A DNA stretch of 64,000 bases from Desulfobotulus pelophilus (GCF_026155325.1 NZ_JAPFPW010000008.1:62001-126000); one strand, 5' to 3'. Shown: positions 8,130 through 17,808, numbered from the stretch's first letter. Program-made: numbers and translations. The notes: generated by a model not told the origin, from the sequence alone.

Positions 8130-10973
8130 ATGAAGTCTTTGTCCGGAAGGTCTTCCCAGGATATCTGGTCTGTGGATTGGAAAACCACTGTTTCCTTTAT
8201 GTCCATGGTCTGTATTGTACTCTGTGTGGGTGTGGCTGGATATGCGGCCGTATTCCTGCTGCATGAATCCTTGTATAATCTTGGAAACAACCGCATCCCG
8301 GATTTAAAGGCTCTGGCCGTACTGAATCAGCATCGCATGTCTATACGAGGAGATACCTTTGCCGTAGGCCTTCTTGAAAATATGAGTGAACCAAAGGAAG
8401 CCTATGTGACCATAAGGGACAGTCAGCAGCATGCCTGGAAAAATATGGATGAGGCATGGAGCGCCCTCCGGTCCAGCCCCAGGCAGTCGGAAAAGGGAAG
8501 GGAGCTGATGAAGCAGGCCGAAGCGGATTACCGTGCATGGCGAAATGTGCATACGCATATGGACAGGGTTCTGCAGCAGCTGGTAGAGTACAAAGATCTG
8601 GACCATAAAAATGGGTTACACAGGCAATACAGGGAGCTGACAGCGGAAGTCCTTCCCCTCTCCTGCTCTCTGTCCCTTACGTTGGATGCCCTTACGGACA
8701 ACAATATTGTCAATATACGGGTCATGGCAGATCACAGTCTTTCCATTGCCCGTATCTTACGTAAGGGAGCGGTGTTTTCCATCCTGCTGGCCACGGGACT
8801 GGCCCTGTTTCTTTTTTGGATGAGCCACAGAGCACGCAAGGAGGTGGTGAAACGGCAGTGGCATGCCCATCGAACTTTGGAGCGGAGAAGGGCCAATCTG
8901 CAGGCAATTTTTGATACGGCTCCGGTGGGAATGCTGCTGATCAATGACAGCGGTGAGGTCTGCCAGATCAATCCCGTTATTTCAGCCATAACCGGAAGCT
9001 CCGGAATGTTCCGGCAGGTGGGAGATTTTTTGCAGTGCGTCCATGCCCTCCCACCGGAACAAGGGTGCGGAAATAAAAACCATGGTCCCTGCAGTCAGTG
9101 TCGTATTCGCGCGTCCTTTGAATGTGCCCTTTCTACAGGCAGGGAAGTGCGGGGAGTGGAAAGTGCCCATGTGCTTGTTGTTCATGGCAGGACCCGGAAC
9201 TTTTTCTTTCAGGTCAGTGCGGCCTCCCTTGTTCTGGCAGAACGGCATCATGTCCTCATTTCCCTGTTTGATATTACGGCCCACAAGGAAGCAGAGGCCG
9301 AACTCAGAAGCAGTAATGTCATGCTGGAAAAAACCATGGCCCATGCGGAGGTTATGGCCCGGAAAGCGGATGAGGCGAACAGGTCCAAAAGTACCTTTCT
9401 GGCCAATATGAGTCACGAAATCCGTACTCCCATGAATGCGATCATGGGCCTGACGGATCTTTGTCTCCGGACCGATCTTTTTCCTGTTCAGAGAAATTAT
9501 GTGGATAGAATTCAGGATGCGGCCCAATCCCTCATGGGGCTTCTCAATGATATTCTGGATATATCCAAAATGGAGGCGGGTGAGCTTCGTCTGGAGACCA
9601 TACCTTTTAACCTTGATGATGTTTTGGAAAAGCTGCGCAGTCTCTTTGCCGGTGCAGCCAAACAGAAAGGGGTTGAGCTGCTGTTCTGGAGGCATGTGGA
9701 TACACCCTGTAACCTCATGGGGGATCCCCTTCGTCTTGGTCAGGTGCTGACCAATCTTGTGAGCAATGCCATCAAATTTACCAAAATGGGCGAAGTGCTG
9801 ATCCGTATCGAATGCCCATGGCGGAGTCCCCACAGTGCCACCCTTCTTTTTGTGGTAAGGGATACGGGGGTCGGAATGAGCGATGAGCAGGCGGCTCATA
9901 TTTTTGAACCTTTTTCCCAGGCCGATGCCAGCATCACCCGGACATACGGTGGAACAGGGCTGGGACTGAGTATTGTTCGCCAGCTGGTTCAGCTTATGGG
10001 GGGGCAGATCCGCTTGGAAACCCTGAACGGGGAAGGTTCTTCCTTTGTCATTACCTGTGAATTCCCGGTGCAGAAAGGGGAAGGGGTTGCCCTCTGCCCT
10101 CCTCTGTATCTTCAGGGGCTGAAGGTTCTTGTTGCCGATGATAACCCGACGGCAAGGAGCATTTTTCGTCAGTATCTGGAAGCCCTCCGCTTTGAGGTGC
10201 AGGTGGCGGACTCGGGAGAAGAAGTGCTGTCCATTCTTTATGGCAGGATGAATCCCTTTCATCTGATTATTCTGGATTACCGCATGCCTGGTTTGAACGG
10301 CCTCGAAACAGCTGAAAAAATAATGGAAAGTCTTTCGGATGAAAGCCCTGCACCTCTTATTTTTCTTTCTTCGGCTTTTGTCGGGCAGGAGATTCTCACC
10401 CATGCCATGGATAAGGGGGTAGCCGCTTTTATTGAAAAGCCCGTGACTCCCTCCTATCTTCTGGATGTTTTTCTGGAAAATATTGGGCCGGAGGAGAAAT
10501 CCCGGTTTTTTTCGAGGCGGAGATCCGGTTATAAAACGGAAAACTATACCTTTCTGAAGGGCTTTCGCATTCTTCTGGTGGACGATAATGAGGTGAATCG
10601 TTTTGTGGCGGGGGAACTTCTGGGCCAGTCCGGAGTGCTGGTGGATCTGGCGGAAAATGGCAGGCAGGCCGTAGACATTATCGCCGCCCATCCGCCGGAC
10701 TATTATTTTTGTGTACTGATGGATGTACAGATGCCCGTTCTTGATGGGTATGAGGCCACACGTATCATACGGAAGGACCCGAAGTTCCGGTTTCTTCCCA
10801 TTCTCGCCCTTACGGCCAATGCCATGATGGATGACAGGGAAATGGCCATGAAAGCGGGTATGAATGACTATATTGTCAAACCCATACAGCCCGGAGATCT
10901 GTTTTCCTGTCTCAGCCGATGGCTACCTTCGGCTTCCCGTGCTTCATTCCGGACGGAAGGGCAGGGCTTCTGA
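8130..10973 (+). CDS. hybrid sensor histidine kinase, PAS and two receivers
   Basis: 947-residue BarA-like hybrid kinase. I chose the ATG at 8130 because gggagaggag precedes it; an in-frame ATG at 8103 is possible. Order: TM1 (~18-42), four-helix-bundle periplasmic sensor (~43-205), TM2 (~210-232), PAS domain (~250-390), HisKA with phospho-His429 (SHEIRTPMNA), HATPase with GTGLGLSI, receiver 1 (Asp716, LDYRMPGLNG) and receiver 2 (Asp865, MDVQMPVLDG). No HPt domain is present, so a separate phosphotransfer protein would be needed for a full relay. The PAS domain has an unusual Cys cluster (QGCG ... HGPCSQCRIR), which could bind metal or sense redox. The partner is not evident nearby, although the receiver-only proteins downstream are candidates. 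Confidence 0.92.
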   Translation: MKSLSGRSSQDIWSVDWKTTVSFMSMVCIVLCVGVAGYAAVFLLHESLYNLGNNRIPDLKALAVLNQHRMSIRGDTFAVGLLENMSEPKEAYVTIRDSQQHAWKNMDEAWSALRSSPRQSEKGRELMKQAEADYRAWRNVHTHMDRVLQQLVEYKDLDHKNGLHRQYRELTAEVLPLSCSLSLTLDALTDNNIVNIRVMADHSLSIARILRKGAVFSILLATGLALFLFWMSHRARKEVVKRQWHAHRTLERRRANLQAIFDTAPVGMLLINDSGEVCQINPVISAITGSSGMFRQVGDFLQCVHALPPEQGCGNKNHGPCSQCRIRASFECALSTGREVRGVESAHVLVVHGRTRNFFFQVSAASLVLAERHHVLISLFDITAHKEAEAELRSSNVMLEKTMAHAEVMARKADEANRSKSTFLANMSHEIRTPMNAIMGLTDLCLRTDLFPVQRNYVDRIQDAAQSLMGLLNDILDISKMEAGELRLETIPFNLDDVLEKLRSLFAGAAKQKGVELLFWRHVDTPCNLMGDPLRLGQVLTNLVSNAIKFTKMGEVLIRIECPWRSPHSATLLFVVRDTGVGMSDEQAAHIFEPFSQADASITRTYGGTGLGLSIVRQLVQLMGGQIRLETLNGEGSSFVITCEFPVQKGEGVALCPPLYLQGLKVLVADDNPTARSIFRQYLEALRFEVQVADSGEEVLSILYGRMNPFHLIILDYRMPGLNGLETAEKIMESLSDESPAPLIFLSSAFVGQEILTHAMDKGVAAFIEKPVTPSYLLDVFLENIGPEEKSRFFSRRRSGYKTENYTFLKGFRILLVDDNEVNRFVAGELLGQSGVLVDLAENGRQAVDIIAAHPPDYYFCVLMDVQMPVLDGYEATRIIRKDPKFRFLPILALTANAMMDDREMAMKAGMNDYIVKPIQPGDLFSCLSRWLPSASRASFRTEGQGF

Positions 10974-11352
10974 CCTGACAACCCGCCTTGCAGCCTGCAA
11001 ACCCTGCGGACAGTTTCAGGAGTTCCGTTTTGCTAAAAGCCCTTTTTTTTCTGCAAAATCAAGCCATCTTCCGGTGGCACCTCCTTTGCAAAAGTCAAAA
11101 GATAGTCGGAGCCTTTTCGGGTTTCACGGAGAAAAAGGGTGTCATTTATTTTGACACGCTGTAAAGCCCCCGGGCTGTTTATGATCGTCATGCTGTAAAT
11201 AAAACCGTCACTCCCTTTTCCAGACAACACGAAGTAAACGGTTTTTCCGCAAAAACCCCAAAAAATGAAGCCCCGGCCCCGTACTTGCAAATCGAAAACC
11301 AGGATTTTTATCAGAAAAGGGGGATGTTCTGCCCCTACAGGAAGGAAAAGCC
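10974..11352. other. intergenic region before phosphorelay operon
   Basis: No recognised gene. The minus strand has an open frame ending at 11033 whose last ~75 codons look weakly protein-like (ending in EVPPEDGLILQKKKGF), but no convincing start codon or ribosome binding site was found and I could not match it to a family. The promoter of the downstream operon should lie here, though no clear consensus stands out. Confidence 0.3.
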
Positions 11353-11760
11353 ATGGCCCCATGCCTTTATGTGCTTTTTGCGGACCCCAACCCACACATA
11401 TGCCAGCTGTTGCAGCGGGAGCTTCGCATGCTTCCCTGCAGGGCTCAGGCCTTCTGTACGGGCCATGCACTGATGGATAGAATACAGCAGGACGTGAAAA
11501 AAGGAGCTTTGCCCGATCTGGTAGTGGTGGATCCGGATCTGGCCGACATACGAAGGGAGGATCTTTTGGCTGCCTTGCATATGCAGCTTCCGGCCACACC
11601 GCTGATTCTTCATTCCCTCCATGCCGAACAGCGGCACAGCAGGGAGATGGCCTTGCCGCCCCTTTTGATTTTTATGGAAAAAAACAGCAGCAGCCATATC
11701 CGTATTCGAAGACTCATTGAAACCCGTATCCAAAGGCAGGGGGAAGAGAATGGCCGATAA
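11353..11760 (+). CDS. divergent receiver-like protein heading the relay operon
   Basis: 135-residue protein with the layout of a response regulator receiver but poor conservation. It keeps one acidic residue of the usual pair (LFADPN), a likely phospho-acceptor Asp60 (VVVDPDLADI), a Ser at the switch position (LILHSLH) and a Lys in FMEKNS. No output domain is present. The ATG at 11353 has an aaggaaaag ribosome binding site. Its last 11 bases overlap the kinase gene, indicating translational coupling, so it probably modulates or receives phosphate from that kinase. It may instead be a pseudo-receiver used only for binding. Confidence 0.6.
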   Translation: MAPCLYVLFADPNPHICQLLQRELRMLPCRAQAFCTGHALMDRIQQDVKKGALPDLVVVDPDLADIRREDLLAALHMQLPATPLILHSLHAEQRHSREMALPPLLIFMEKNSSSHIRIRRLIETRIQRQGEENGR

Positions 11761-13528
11761 AAAAAAGATCCGTCCGGCAGAGTTTGTTCCCCTTCCTTCC
11801 ATACAGGGAGACTATATGAAAGATCAGGACGCCTACTCCCGTCTTGCCCGCCGCATGGTGATCACTGCTCTTTTGATCAGCCTTGCTCCCGTTCTTCTGG
11901 TTCTATCCATAACACTGAATCGGTATGATACCACAACCAGAGAAAAAATATTTAATAATCTCAGTGCAATAGTGGACCATAACCGCAAGGAGATTGATGC
12001 CTTTCTCCGGGAAAAAACTTCCAACCTTCAAAGTCTTGTGCTGTTTTCTCCGCCCGAAGATCTGCAGCAGCCCGCCATACTGGAAGCCCATCTTCGCAGG
12101 CTGCGCAGGGTATACGGTCCTGTATTTGAAGATCTGGGTCTGGTGGATGCGGAAGGCAGGCTTGTGAGTTATGCGGGTCCTTTTCGTTTGGGAGCTGCGG
12201 ATTACAGCAAGGCCGAGTGGTTTCAGGAGCTGAAGGATAAACCTCAGGCTGTGAGCGATGTTTTTCTGGGACTCCGGGGCATGCCCCATTTTATTGTGAT
12301 GGTCAGGGCCGATGACAGGGATGGAAATTCATGGATTCTTCGGGCCACCATAGATTTTGAAGCCTTCAATATCATGGTGCGGAATCTGCAGATAGGGGAG
12401 AGAGGTTTTGTCTGTATCCTTAATCGGCAGGGGGAGTTGCAGACACGACCCCTTCAGGATATCGGTCCCCATACCCAAGTGTACCAGAAGTTACTGCGTA
12501 CCCGTTCCGGAGACTCACTGATTTTTCATCAGGCACGGGATAAAAACGGGCAGAAGCAGATCTATGTAGCCGGATTTCTTAAAAACGGGGATTGGATGCT
12601 GATTTCCCAGCAGCCCGAATCCGAGGCCTTTTCTGATCTGATTAAAACGAGAAAACTCGGTATTTTTCTTTTCCTTGGCTGTGCTCTGGTGATTGCCTTT
12701 CTGGCGGTACGTTTTTCCAGGAAGCTGGTTCATACCCTTCAGAGAAAAGAAACGGAGAAACAGCTGATGAACCGTCAGGTCATTGAGACGGGAAAGCTGG
12801 CTTCCGTGGGTGAGCTTGCGGCGGGTATCGCCCATGAAATCAATAATCCTGTGGCCATCATGGTGGAAGAGGCGGGATGGATGGATGATCTGCTGGCGGA
12901 TGAAGATCCCGAAGCAGTCAAAAGCATGAAGGAGTTCAAGACATCTTTGGCGCAGATCCGTACCCAGGGCCAGCGTTGCAAGGAAATTACCCGTAAGCTT
13001 TTAACTTTTGCGAGAAAATCCGAGTCCACCATCGAGCCTCTGCAGATCAATGATATGATCCGGGAAGTGCTTCCTCTTTGTGAACCCCGGGCGCGGTACG
13101 CTCAGGTTACCATGGAAACCCGACTGGTGCCGGATCTTCGAAAGGTGATGGCTTCCAGAACGGAGGTGCAGCAGGTTGTTCTGAACCTTGCCAATAATGC
13201 CATTGATGCCATGGAAAATGAGGGCGGTACCCTTTTGATTGAAACCCTGGCCCATGATGATTTTCTGGAAATTCTCATCCATGATACCGGCCCCGGTATT
13301 CCGGAGGCCAATCTGAAACGCATTTTTGATCCCTTTTTCACCACCAAGCCCGTGGGCAAAGGAACGGGTCTGGGGCTTTCCATCTGTTACGGTATTATTT
13401 CGGGTATGGGAGGGAAGCTGGAGGTGGAGAGCATGATGGGAGCGGGTGCTACTTTCCGGATTCTTCTGCCCACCCTTGCGGTTTCTACCGATGGAGAAGG
13501 TGAGGAAGCAGATAAGGTGAAGGGATAA
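11750..13528 (+). CDS. membrane sensor histidine kinase with dCache-like domain
   Basis: About 592 residues. The ATG at 11750 overlaps the upstream gene; an in-frame ATG at 11816 with an agggag site is a good alternative. TM1 (~40-62), a ~260-residue periplasmic domain of dCache type, and TM2 (~302-322) are followed by HisKA with phospho-His362 ([10 protein letters not shown]) and an NtrB-like HATPase (N box [16 protein letters not shown]). It has no receiver of its own. The next genes encode two receiver-only regulators, a receiver-kinase and a SulP transporter with a receiver, so this is the likely sensory input of that relay. The ligand is unknown; a small carboxylate or inorganic anion would suit the context. 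Confidence 0.9.
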   Translation: MADKKKIRPAEFVPLPSIQGDYMKDQDAYSRLARRMVITALLISLAPVLLVLSITLNRYDTTTREKIFNNLSAIVDHNRKEIDAFLREKTSNLQSLVLFSPPEDLQQPAILEAHLRRLRRVYGPVFEDLGLVDAEGRLVSYAGPFRLGAADYSKAEWFQELKDKPQAVSDVFLGLRGMPHFIVMVRADDRDGNSWILRATIDFEAFNIMVRNLQIGERGFVCILNRQGELQTRPLQDIGPHTQVYQKLLRTRSGDSLIFHQARDKNGQKQIYVAGFLKNGDWMLISQQPESEAFSDLIKTRKLGIFLFLGCALVIAFLAVRFSRKLVHTLQRKETEKQLMNRQVIETGKLASVGELAAGIAHEINNPVAIMVEEAGWMDDLLADEDPEAVKSMKEFKTSLAQIRTQGQRCKEITRKLLTFARKSESTIEPLQINDMIREVLPLCEPRARYAQVTMETRLVPDLRKVMASRTEVQQVVLNLANNAIDAMENEGGTLLIETLAHDDFLEILIHDTGPGIPEANLKRIFDPFFTTKPVGKGTGLGLSICYGIISGMGGKLEVESMMGAGATFRILLPTLAVSTDGEGEEADKVKG

Positions 13529-13603
13529 ACGGGGAACGAAAATTTTTTTTAAAGACAGTGTGCAGAAAGGCCGTTCAATTATAATGCAAACCATAAGGAG
13601 CCG

Positions 13604-14041
13604 ATGATGGCAAAACGAAAAGTACTTCTGGTGGATGATGAAACCGGTTTTGTGGAGACCCTTTCCAAAAGACTCGAAAAGAGGGATTTCCGCCTGGATG
13701 CCGCTTTTTCAGGCAGTGAAGCTCTCGCGAAGCTGGCGGAGAATTCCTGGGTGGATGTGGTCATTCTGGATGTGAAAATGCCCGGTATGGACGGTATTGA
13801 AACCCTGGCTCGCATCAAACAGACCTATCCTCTGGTGGAAGTCATCATGCTCACGGGGCATGCCACGGTGGAGTCTGCCATTGACGGCATGAAGCAGGGT
13901 GCTTTTGATTATCTGATGAAACCCTGTGACATTGATGTGCTCACCGCCAAGGTAGATGAGGCTGCCATGCGCAAGCATATGCAGGAAGAAAAAATTGTGA
14001 ATGCAAAAGCCATGGAAATTGCCAACCGAAGGGGGGACTGA
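13604..14041 (+). CDS. receiver-only response regulator
   Basis: 145-residue single-domain receiver with a charged C-terminal helix. Key residues: VDDE near residue 11, phospho-Asp56 (ILDVKMPGMDG), Thr in IMLTGHAT and Lys in LMKPCD. No DNA-binding domain. It is 76 bases after the dCache kinase and its TGA overlaps the next ATG by one base, so it is co-translated with the second receiver. Probably a phosphate shuttle between the kinase and the receiver domains downstream. Confidence 0.88.
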   Translation: MMAKRKVLLVDDETGFVETLSKRLEKRDFRLDAAFSGSEALAKLAENSWVDVVILDVKMPGMDGIETLARIKQTYPLVEVIMLTGHATVESAIDGMKQGAFDYLMKPCDIDVLTAKVDEAAMRKHMQEEKIVNAKAMEIANRRGD

Positions 14042-14412
14042 TGATCAAAAACTGCCGCCTTCTCCTTGTGGATGATGAGACCGGCTATGTTCGTGTTCTG
14101 GGAAATCGTCTTGAAAAAAGGGGTTTTTCCGTTCTTCGGGCCACAAGCGGTACGGATGCCGTTCGCCTTTTACGCAAGGACAGGGCAGATGTGGCTATTC
14201 TGGATCTGAAGATGGAAGATATGGACGGCATAGAGGTGTTGAAGATTTTCAGGAGAATGGCACCGGAAACGTCGGTCATCATGCTCACGGGCCATGGCAG
14301 TGAAGAGGCCAGGAAGGAGGCCCTGGCTGCGGGGGCCTCCGACTACCTTACCAAACCCTGCGAGCTGGATGTTATGTTGGAATCCATATCCAGGTCTCTT
14401 CCTGAAGGGTAA
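14041..14412 (+). CDS. receiver-only response regulator
   Basis: 123-residue single-domain receiver with VDDE near residue 10, phospho-Asp55 (ILDLKMEDMDG), Thr in IMLTGHGS and Lys in LTKPCE. It starts on the last base of the preceding regulator stop codon. Its N terminus (LLLVDDETGYVRVLGNRLEKRGF) resembles that of the preceding gene product, suggesting tandem duplication. No output domain. Confidence 0.87.
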   Translation: MIKNCRLLLVDDETGYVRVLGNRLEKRGFSVLRATSGTDAVRLLRKDRADVAILDLKMEDMDGIEVLKIFRRMAPETSVIMLTGHGSEEARKEALAAGASDYLTKPCELDVMLESISRSLPEG

Positions 14413-14497
14413 TACAGGGCGGTCGTTTGTCTGTTGCGCTTTGGCCGGGCTTGAAAAAAGAGAACGTTGCGTTTTACCATCCAGTGAGGAATTTTCC

Positions 14498-15661
14498 ATG
14501 CCCAATACCGGAAGACGCTACCATGATATAGCCATTATATTGGTGGATGATGAGAAGGCTTTTCGGGAAGCTCTGGCCAGAAGACTGGAAAAACGGGAGC
14601 TGAGGGTGTATCCCCTGGCCTCTGCCAGGGAGACACTGCAAGTTCTGGAAAAGGAAAGTATCGATGTGGTGGTTTCCGATATCCGGATGCCGGAGGAAGA
14701 CGGACTGACCCTCATGACCCGCATACGGGAGCGGTATCCCGATCTGGAGGTGATTCTCCTCACAGGGCAGGGAGATATCCGTGAAGGTGTGGAGGGTATT
14801 CGTGCGGGAGCCTTTGATTATATCACCAAGCCTGTGGAAATCGAGCACATCGAAAGTAAAATTTTTCAGGCCGCCGCCGCCGTGCGCAGGCGCAGGGAAA
14901 GGCGGATGGAAGGAGAAGTCCGCAAGGAGCTGGAAGAAAGGGCTCTTCAGGCGGAAAAGCTGGCAACGGTGGGAACCCTGGCAACGGGTGTTGCCCATGA
15001 AATCAATAACCCTCTGGCTATTATCAACGAGGCGGCCGGATGGGTAGGGCAGGTTCTGGACAGGCCATCCATGCAGAATCTGCCGGAAAGTGCCAGTCTG
15101 CGCCGGGCAGCGGAGGTGATCCAGACCGCGGTACAGAGGGCACGGCGCATCACCCATCAGCTTCTTGGGATGGTCCGCAGGGAATCGGAGCCGCCAAGGC
15201 CCTGTGCCATGCCGGAGTTCCTTGAGGAAGTGGCGGCGCTTAGCCGTACCATCCATCCGGAAAGTGAAGTGTCCATATCCGTGGAAGAGGGGGCCGTGCT
15301 TACCCTTTTCACCGATCCCCACAGGCTTCGCCAGATTCTGATCAATCTGGTGGAAAATGCCATACAGGCCATGCCCAAAGGGGGAGGAATCACGCTTTCA
15401 GCCACTTCTGAAGAAGAAGGGCTGGTTTTTATCAAGGTAAAGGATACGGGTCCGGGAATTCCCGAAACCGTAAAAAAACGGATTTTTGATCCTTTTTATA
15501 CCACAAAACCTCAGGGCAAAGGAACGGGGCTGGGGCTTTATCTCTGCAGAGATCTGGCCCGGCAGCTGGGCGGCGATCTGGTGGTTGTCAGTCGTACGGG
15601 GGAAGGAGCCTGTTTTACCCTGACCCTGCCAAGGGCCATGCCCAATGGCACTGGCACATGA
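14498..15661 (+). CDS. receiver-histidine kinase fusion (soluble)
   Basis: 387-residue cytoplasmic protein with an N-terminal receiver (Asp61 in VVSDIRMPEEDG, Thr in ILLTGQGD, Lys in ITKPVE), a short coiled coil (~130-160), HisKA with phospho-His167 (TGVAHEINNP) and an NtrB-type HATPase (GTGLGLYL). The open frame extends upstream to 14294 but overlaps the preceding regulator; the ATG at 14498 has a gagga site and begins at the conserved domain. This inverted order suits a relay kinase whose activity is set by phosphorylation of its own receiver. It lies 78 bases before the SulP-receiver gene, its probable target. Confidence 0.9.
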   Translation: MPNTGRRYHDIAIILVDDEKAFREALARRLEKRELRVYPLASARETLQVLEKESIDVVVSDIRMPEEDGLTLMTRIRERYPDLEVILLTGQGDIREGVEGIRAGAFDYITKPVEIEHIESKIFQAAAAVRRRRERRMEGEVRKELEERALQAEKLATVGTLATGVAHEINNPLAIINEAAGWVGQVLDRPSMQNLPESASLRRAAEVIQTAVQRARRITHQLLGMVRRESEPPRPCAMPEFLEEVAALSRTIHPESEVSISVEEGAVLTLFTDPHRLRQILINLVENAIQAMPKGGGITLSATSEEEGLVFIKVKDTGPGIPETVKKRIFDPFYTTKPQGKGTGLGLYLCRDLARQLGGDLVVVSRTGEGACFTLTLPRAMPNGTGT

Positions 15662-15738
15662 CGAATGCCCGCAAAAAAAAACTGAACGTATACATAATAA
15701 GTTTCCGGCACCCCTGAGCTGCCATTTTCGGAGGAGCA

Positions 15739-17808
15739 ATGACAGCAAAATTTTCCAGTCTTTCTGTCCGGGGTGACCTCTTCGGAGGGCTTACCGCCGG
15801 AATTGTGGCCCTGCCCCTGGCCCTGGCCTTTGGTGTGGCCTCGGGCGCAGGGGCTGCTGCGGGTTTATACGGAGCGATTGTTTTGGGTTTGCTGGCCGCA
15901 CTGGCCGGTGGTACCCGAATGCAGATATCCGGTCCCACCGGTCCCATGACCGTTGTTTTTGCAGCCATTCTGATATCCATGGAGGGGAATCTTGCCATGG
16001 TTATGGGGGCTGTGTTCGTATGCGGCATGGTTCAGATTCTTCTGGGGCTCAGCCGGGCCGGTGCCCTTGTTCGTTTTATTCCCTACCCTGTGGTATCGGG
16101 TTTTATGAGCGGTATCGGCCTGATTATTATTCTGCTGCAGCTGGCTCCCCTTCTGGGAGCACCTTCCCAGTCTTCTCCCACGGGAGCTCTCCTGGCCCTG
16201 CCCCAGACCCTGATGCAAATGAATTTTCAGGCTGCCTTTCTCTCTCTGCTGACCCTTCTCATCGTGTTTCTCACTCCCATGCGTATCAGCCGCATCCTGC
16301 CCTCTCCCCTTGTGGCCCTCATTGTGGTGACTCTGGTCTCCATGGCTGCCGGTTTCCGGGTGCCGGTAATTGGTGAAATCCCCATGGGACTTCCGGATGT
16401 GGTTTTTCCCGTTTTTTCCTGGGAAACCATTAAGCCTGTGGTTCTTGCGGGTATTACTCTGGCCCTTCTGGGAAGCATCGACAGTCTGCTCACGTCCCTT
16501 GTGGCGGATTCCGTGACAGGTACCCGCCATAACTCCAACCGGGAGCTTGTGGGCCAGGGGCTGGGAAACAGTCTCTGCGCCTTTGTGGGTGGACTGCCCG
16601 GAGCGGGAGCCACCATGCGCACGGTGGTCAATATCAAGGCCGGTGGCAGTACCCGCCTCAGCGGAGTTACCCATGCGGTGTTTCTTCTGGTCCTTTTGAT
16701 GGGAGCGGCCCCCCTTGCCCAGAATATTCCTTTGGCCGTTCTGGCCGGTATTCTCGTGAAGGTGGGGCTGGATATTCTGGATTATCGTTTTATCAAGCTC
16801 TTGAAAACAGCACCACGGGATGATCTCATGGTCATGACCGTTGTGTTTGTGCTGACGGTTTTTGTGGATCTCATCATAGCCGTAGGCGTAGGGGTTCTGT
16901 TTTCCATGGCCCTGATTACCAAAAGGGTCAGCAGCCAGGCCAGAGTGAGCCTCTGGCCGGAGGATGAAAGTGCTACCAGCCGCATGCAGGGTGAGGTCCG
17001 GGTGCTGGAGATTCAGGGGGCATTTTTCTTTGGCTCCACCAGCCGTCTTACGGATAATGTGGATCAGGTGCTGGGAACCAGGGTGATTATTTTCAACTGC
17101 AGCCGCATACCCTTTATTGATCTTAGCGCTGTCTTTGCTCTGGAAGAAACCATAGAGAGGCTGAAGGCATCCAGAATCACTTCGCTGGTGGTTATGCCTC
17201 CGAAAATACGGGCCCAGCTCATCGCTTTGAATCATGCAGGCCTGCCTTCCCAGATTCTGTTTCCCGACCTTAAATCCGCACTAATGGAAGCAGAAAATTT
17301 TACAAAGCCTGAAAAAACGAAAAAAGCGCTGGTACCCGGCGCAAAAATTCTGCTTGTGGATGATGAAAAAGACTTTACGGAAATGCTGTCTCTTCGGCTG
17401 GAGGAGAGGGGGCACAGGGTATGGGTGGCCCATGACGGCATGGAGGGGCTGAATCTTCTCAGGGAGCAGCCTCAGGATGTGGTGGTGCTCGACTTGCGTA
17501 TGCCGGGAATGGGGGGGCTTGAGGTACTGGCTCAGATGAAAAAAGAGTTTCCTTTTGTGGAGGTGATTCTTCTTACGGGTCATGGCAGTGAAGAGAGCGC
17601 TGTTCATGGGATGCGCATGGGGGCATTTGATTATTTGATGAAGCCTGCGGAGTTTTCACAGCTTCTGGATAAGATCAAGGCCGCTCGCAGACGTAAGGTT
17701 GCTCAGGAGGACAGGATCCGTCAGGCAGAAATGCTTCTTTCTCTGCCTTCGGCGGTCCGCCCTCTGAACGAAGAAGAGGAGACGGAGGAGGTCCGTGCTG
17801 TGAGATAA
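15739..17808 (+). CDS. SulP anion transporter with STAS and fused receiver domain
   Basis: 689-residue inner-membrane transporter. Residues ~1-400 are a SulP permease (start RGDLFGGLTAGIVALPLALA; ISGPTGPMTVV; 10-14 predicted helices), a family that moves sulfate, bicarbonate or other small anions. Residues ~418-515 are a STAS domain (IPFIDLSAVFALEE), the usual cytoplasmic regulatory part. Residues ~534-655 are a complete response regulator receiver: DDEKD, phospho-Asp585 (VLDLRMPGMGG), Thr in ILLTGHGS and Lys635 in LMKPAEF. SulP proteins normally end after STAS; a receiver fused there implies direct control of transport by phosphorylation. The operon upstream encodes two kinases and three receivers. 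The permease and STAS parts are paralogous to the protein at 18525-20096, which has no receiver. A strong terminator follows. Confidence 0.93.
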   Translation: MTAKFSSLSVRGDLFGGLTAGIVALPLALAFGVASGAGAAAGLYGAIVLGLLAALAGGTRMQISGPTGPMTVVFAAILISMEGNLAMVMGAVFVCGMVQILLGLSRAGALVRFIPYPVVSGFMSGIGLIIILLQLAPLLGAPSQSSPTGALLALPQTLMQMNFQAAFLSLLTLLIVFLTPMRISRILPSPLVALIVVTLVSMAAGFRVPVIGEIPMGLPDVVFPVFSWETIKPVVLAGITLALLGSIDSLLTSLVADSVTGTRHNSNRELVGQGLGNSLCAFVGGLPGAGATMRTVVNIKAGGSTRLSGVTHAVFLLVLLMGAAPLAQNIPLAVLAGILVKVGLDILDYRFIKLLKTAPRDDLMVMTVVFVLTVFVDLIIAVGVGVLFSMALITKRVSSQARVSLWPEDESATSRMQGEVRVLEIQGAFFFGSTSRLTDNVDQVLGTRVIIFNCSRIPFIDLSAVFALEETIERLKASRITSLVVMPPKIRAQLIALNHAGLPSQILFPDLKSALMEAENFTKPEKTKKALVPGAKILLVDDEKDFTEMLSLRLEERGHRVWVAHDGMEGLNLLREQPQDVVVLDLRMPGMGGLEVLAQMKKEFPFVEVILLTGHGSEESAVHGMRMGAFDYLMKPAEFSQLLDKIKAARRRKVAQEDRIRQAEMLLSLPSAVRPLNEEEETEEVRAVR

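Noticed and set aside
8982-10691. Long antisense open frame (569 codons) across the hybrid kinase
   Set aside because: No recognisable motif; the plus strand carries complete HisKA, HATPase and receiver motifs.
11033-11340. Minus-strand open frame with protein-like C-terminal 75 codons
   Set aside because: No start codon with a ribosome binding site and no family match; kept only as a note in the intergenic entry.
15865-17235. Antisense open frame (456 codons) rich in His, Gln and Gly opposite the SulP gene
   Set aside because: Composition is the complement of membrane-helix codons; no support as a gene.
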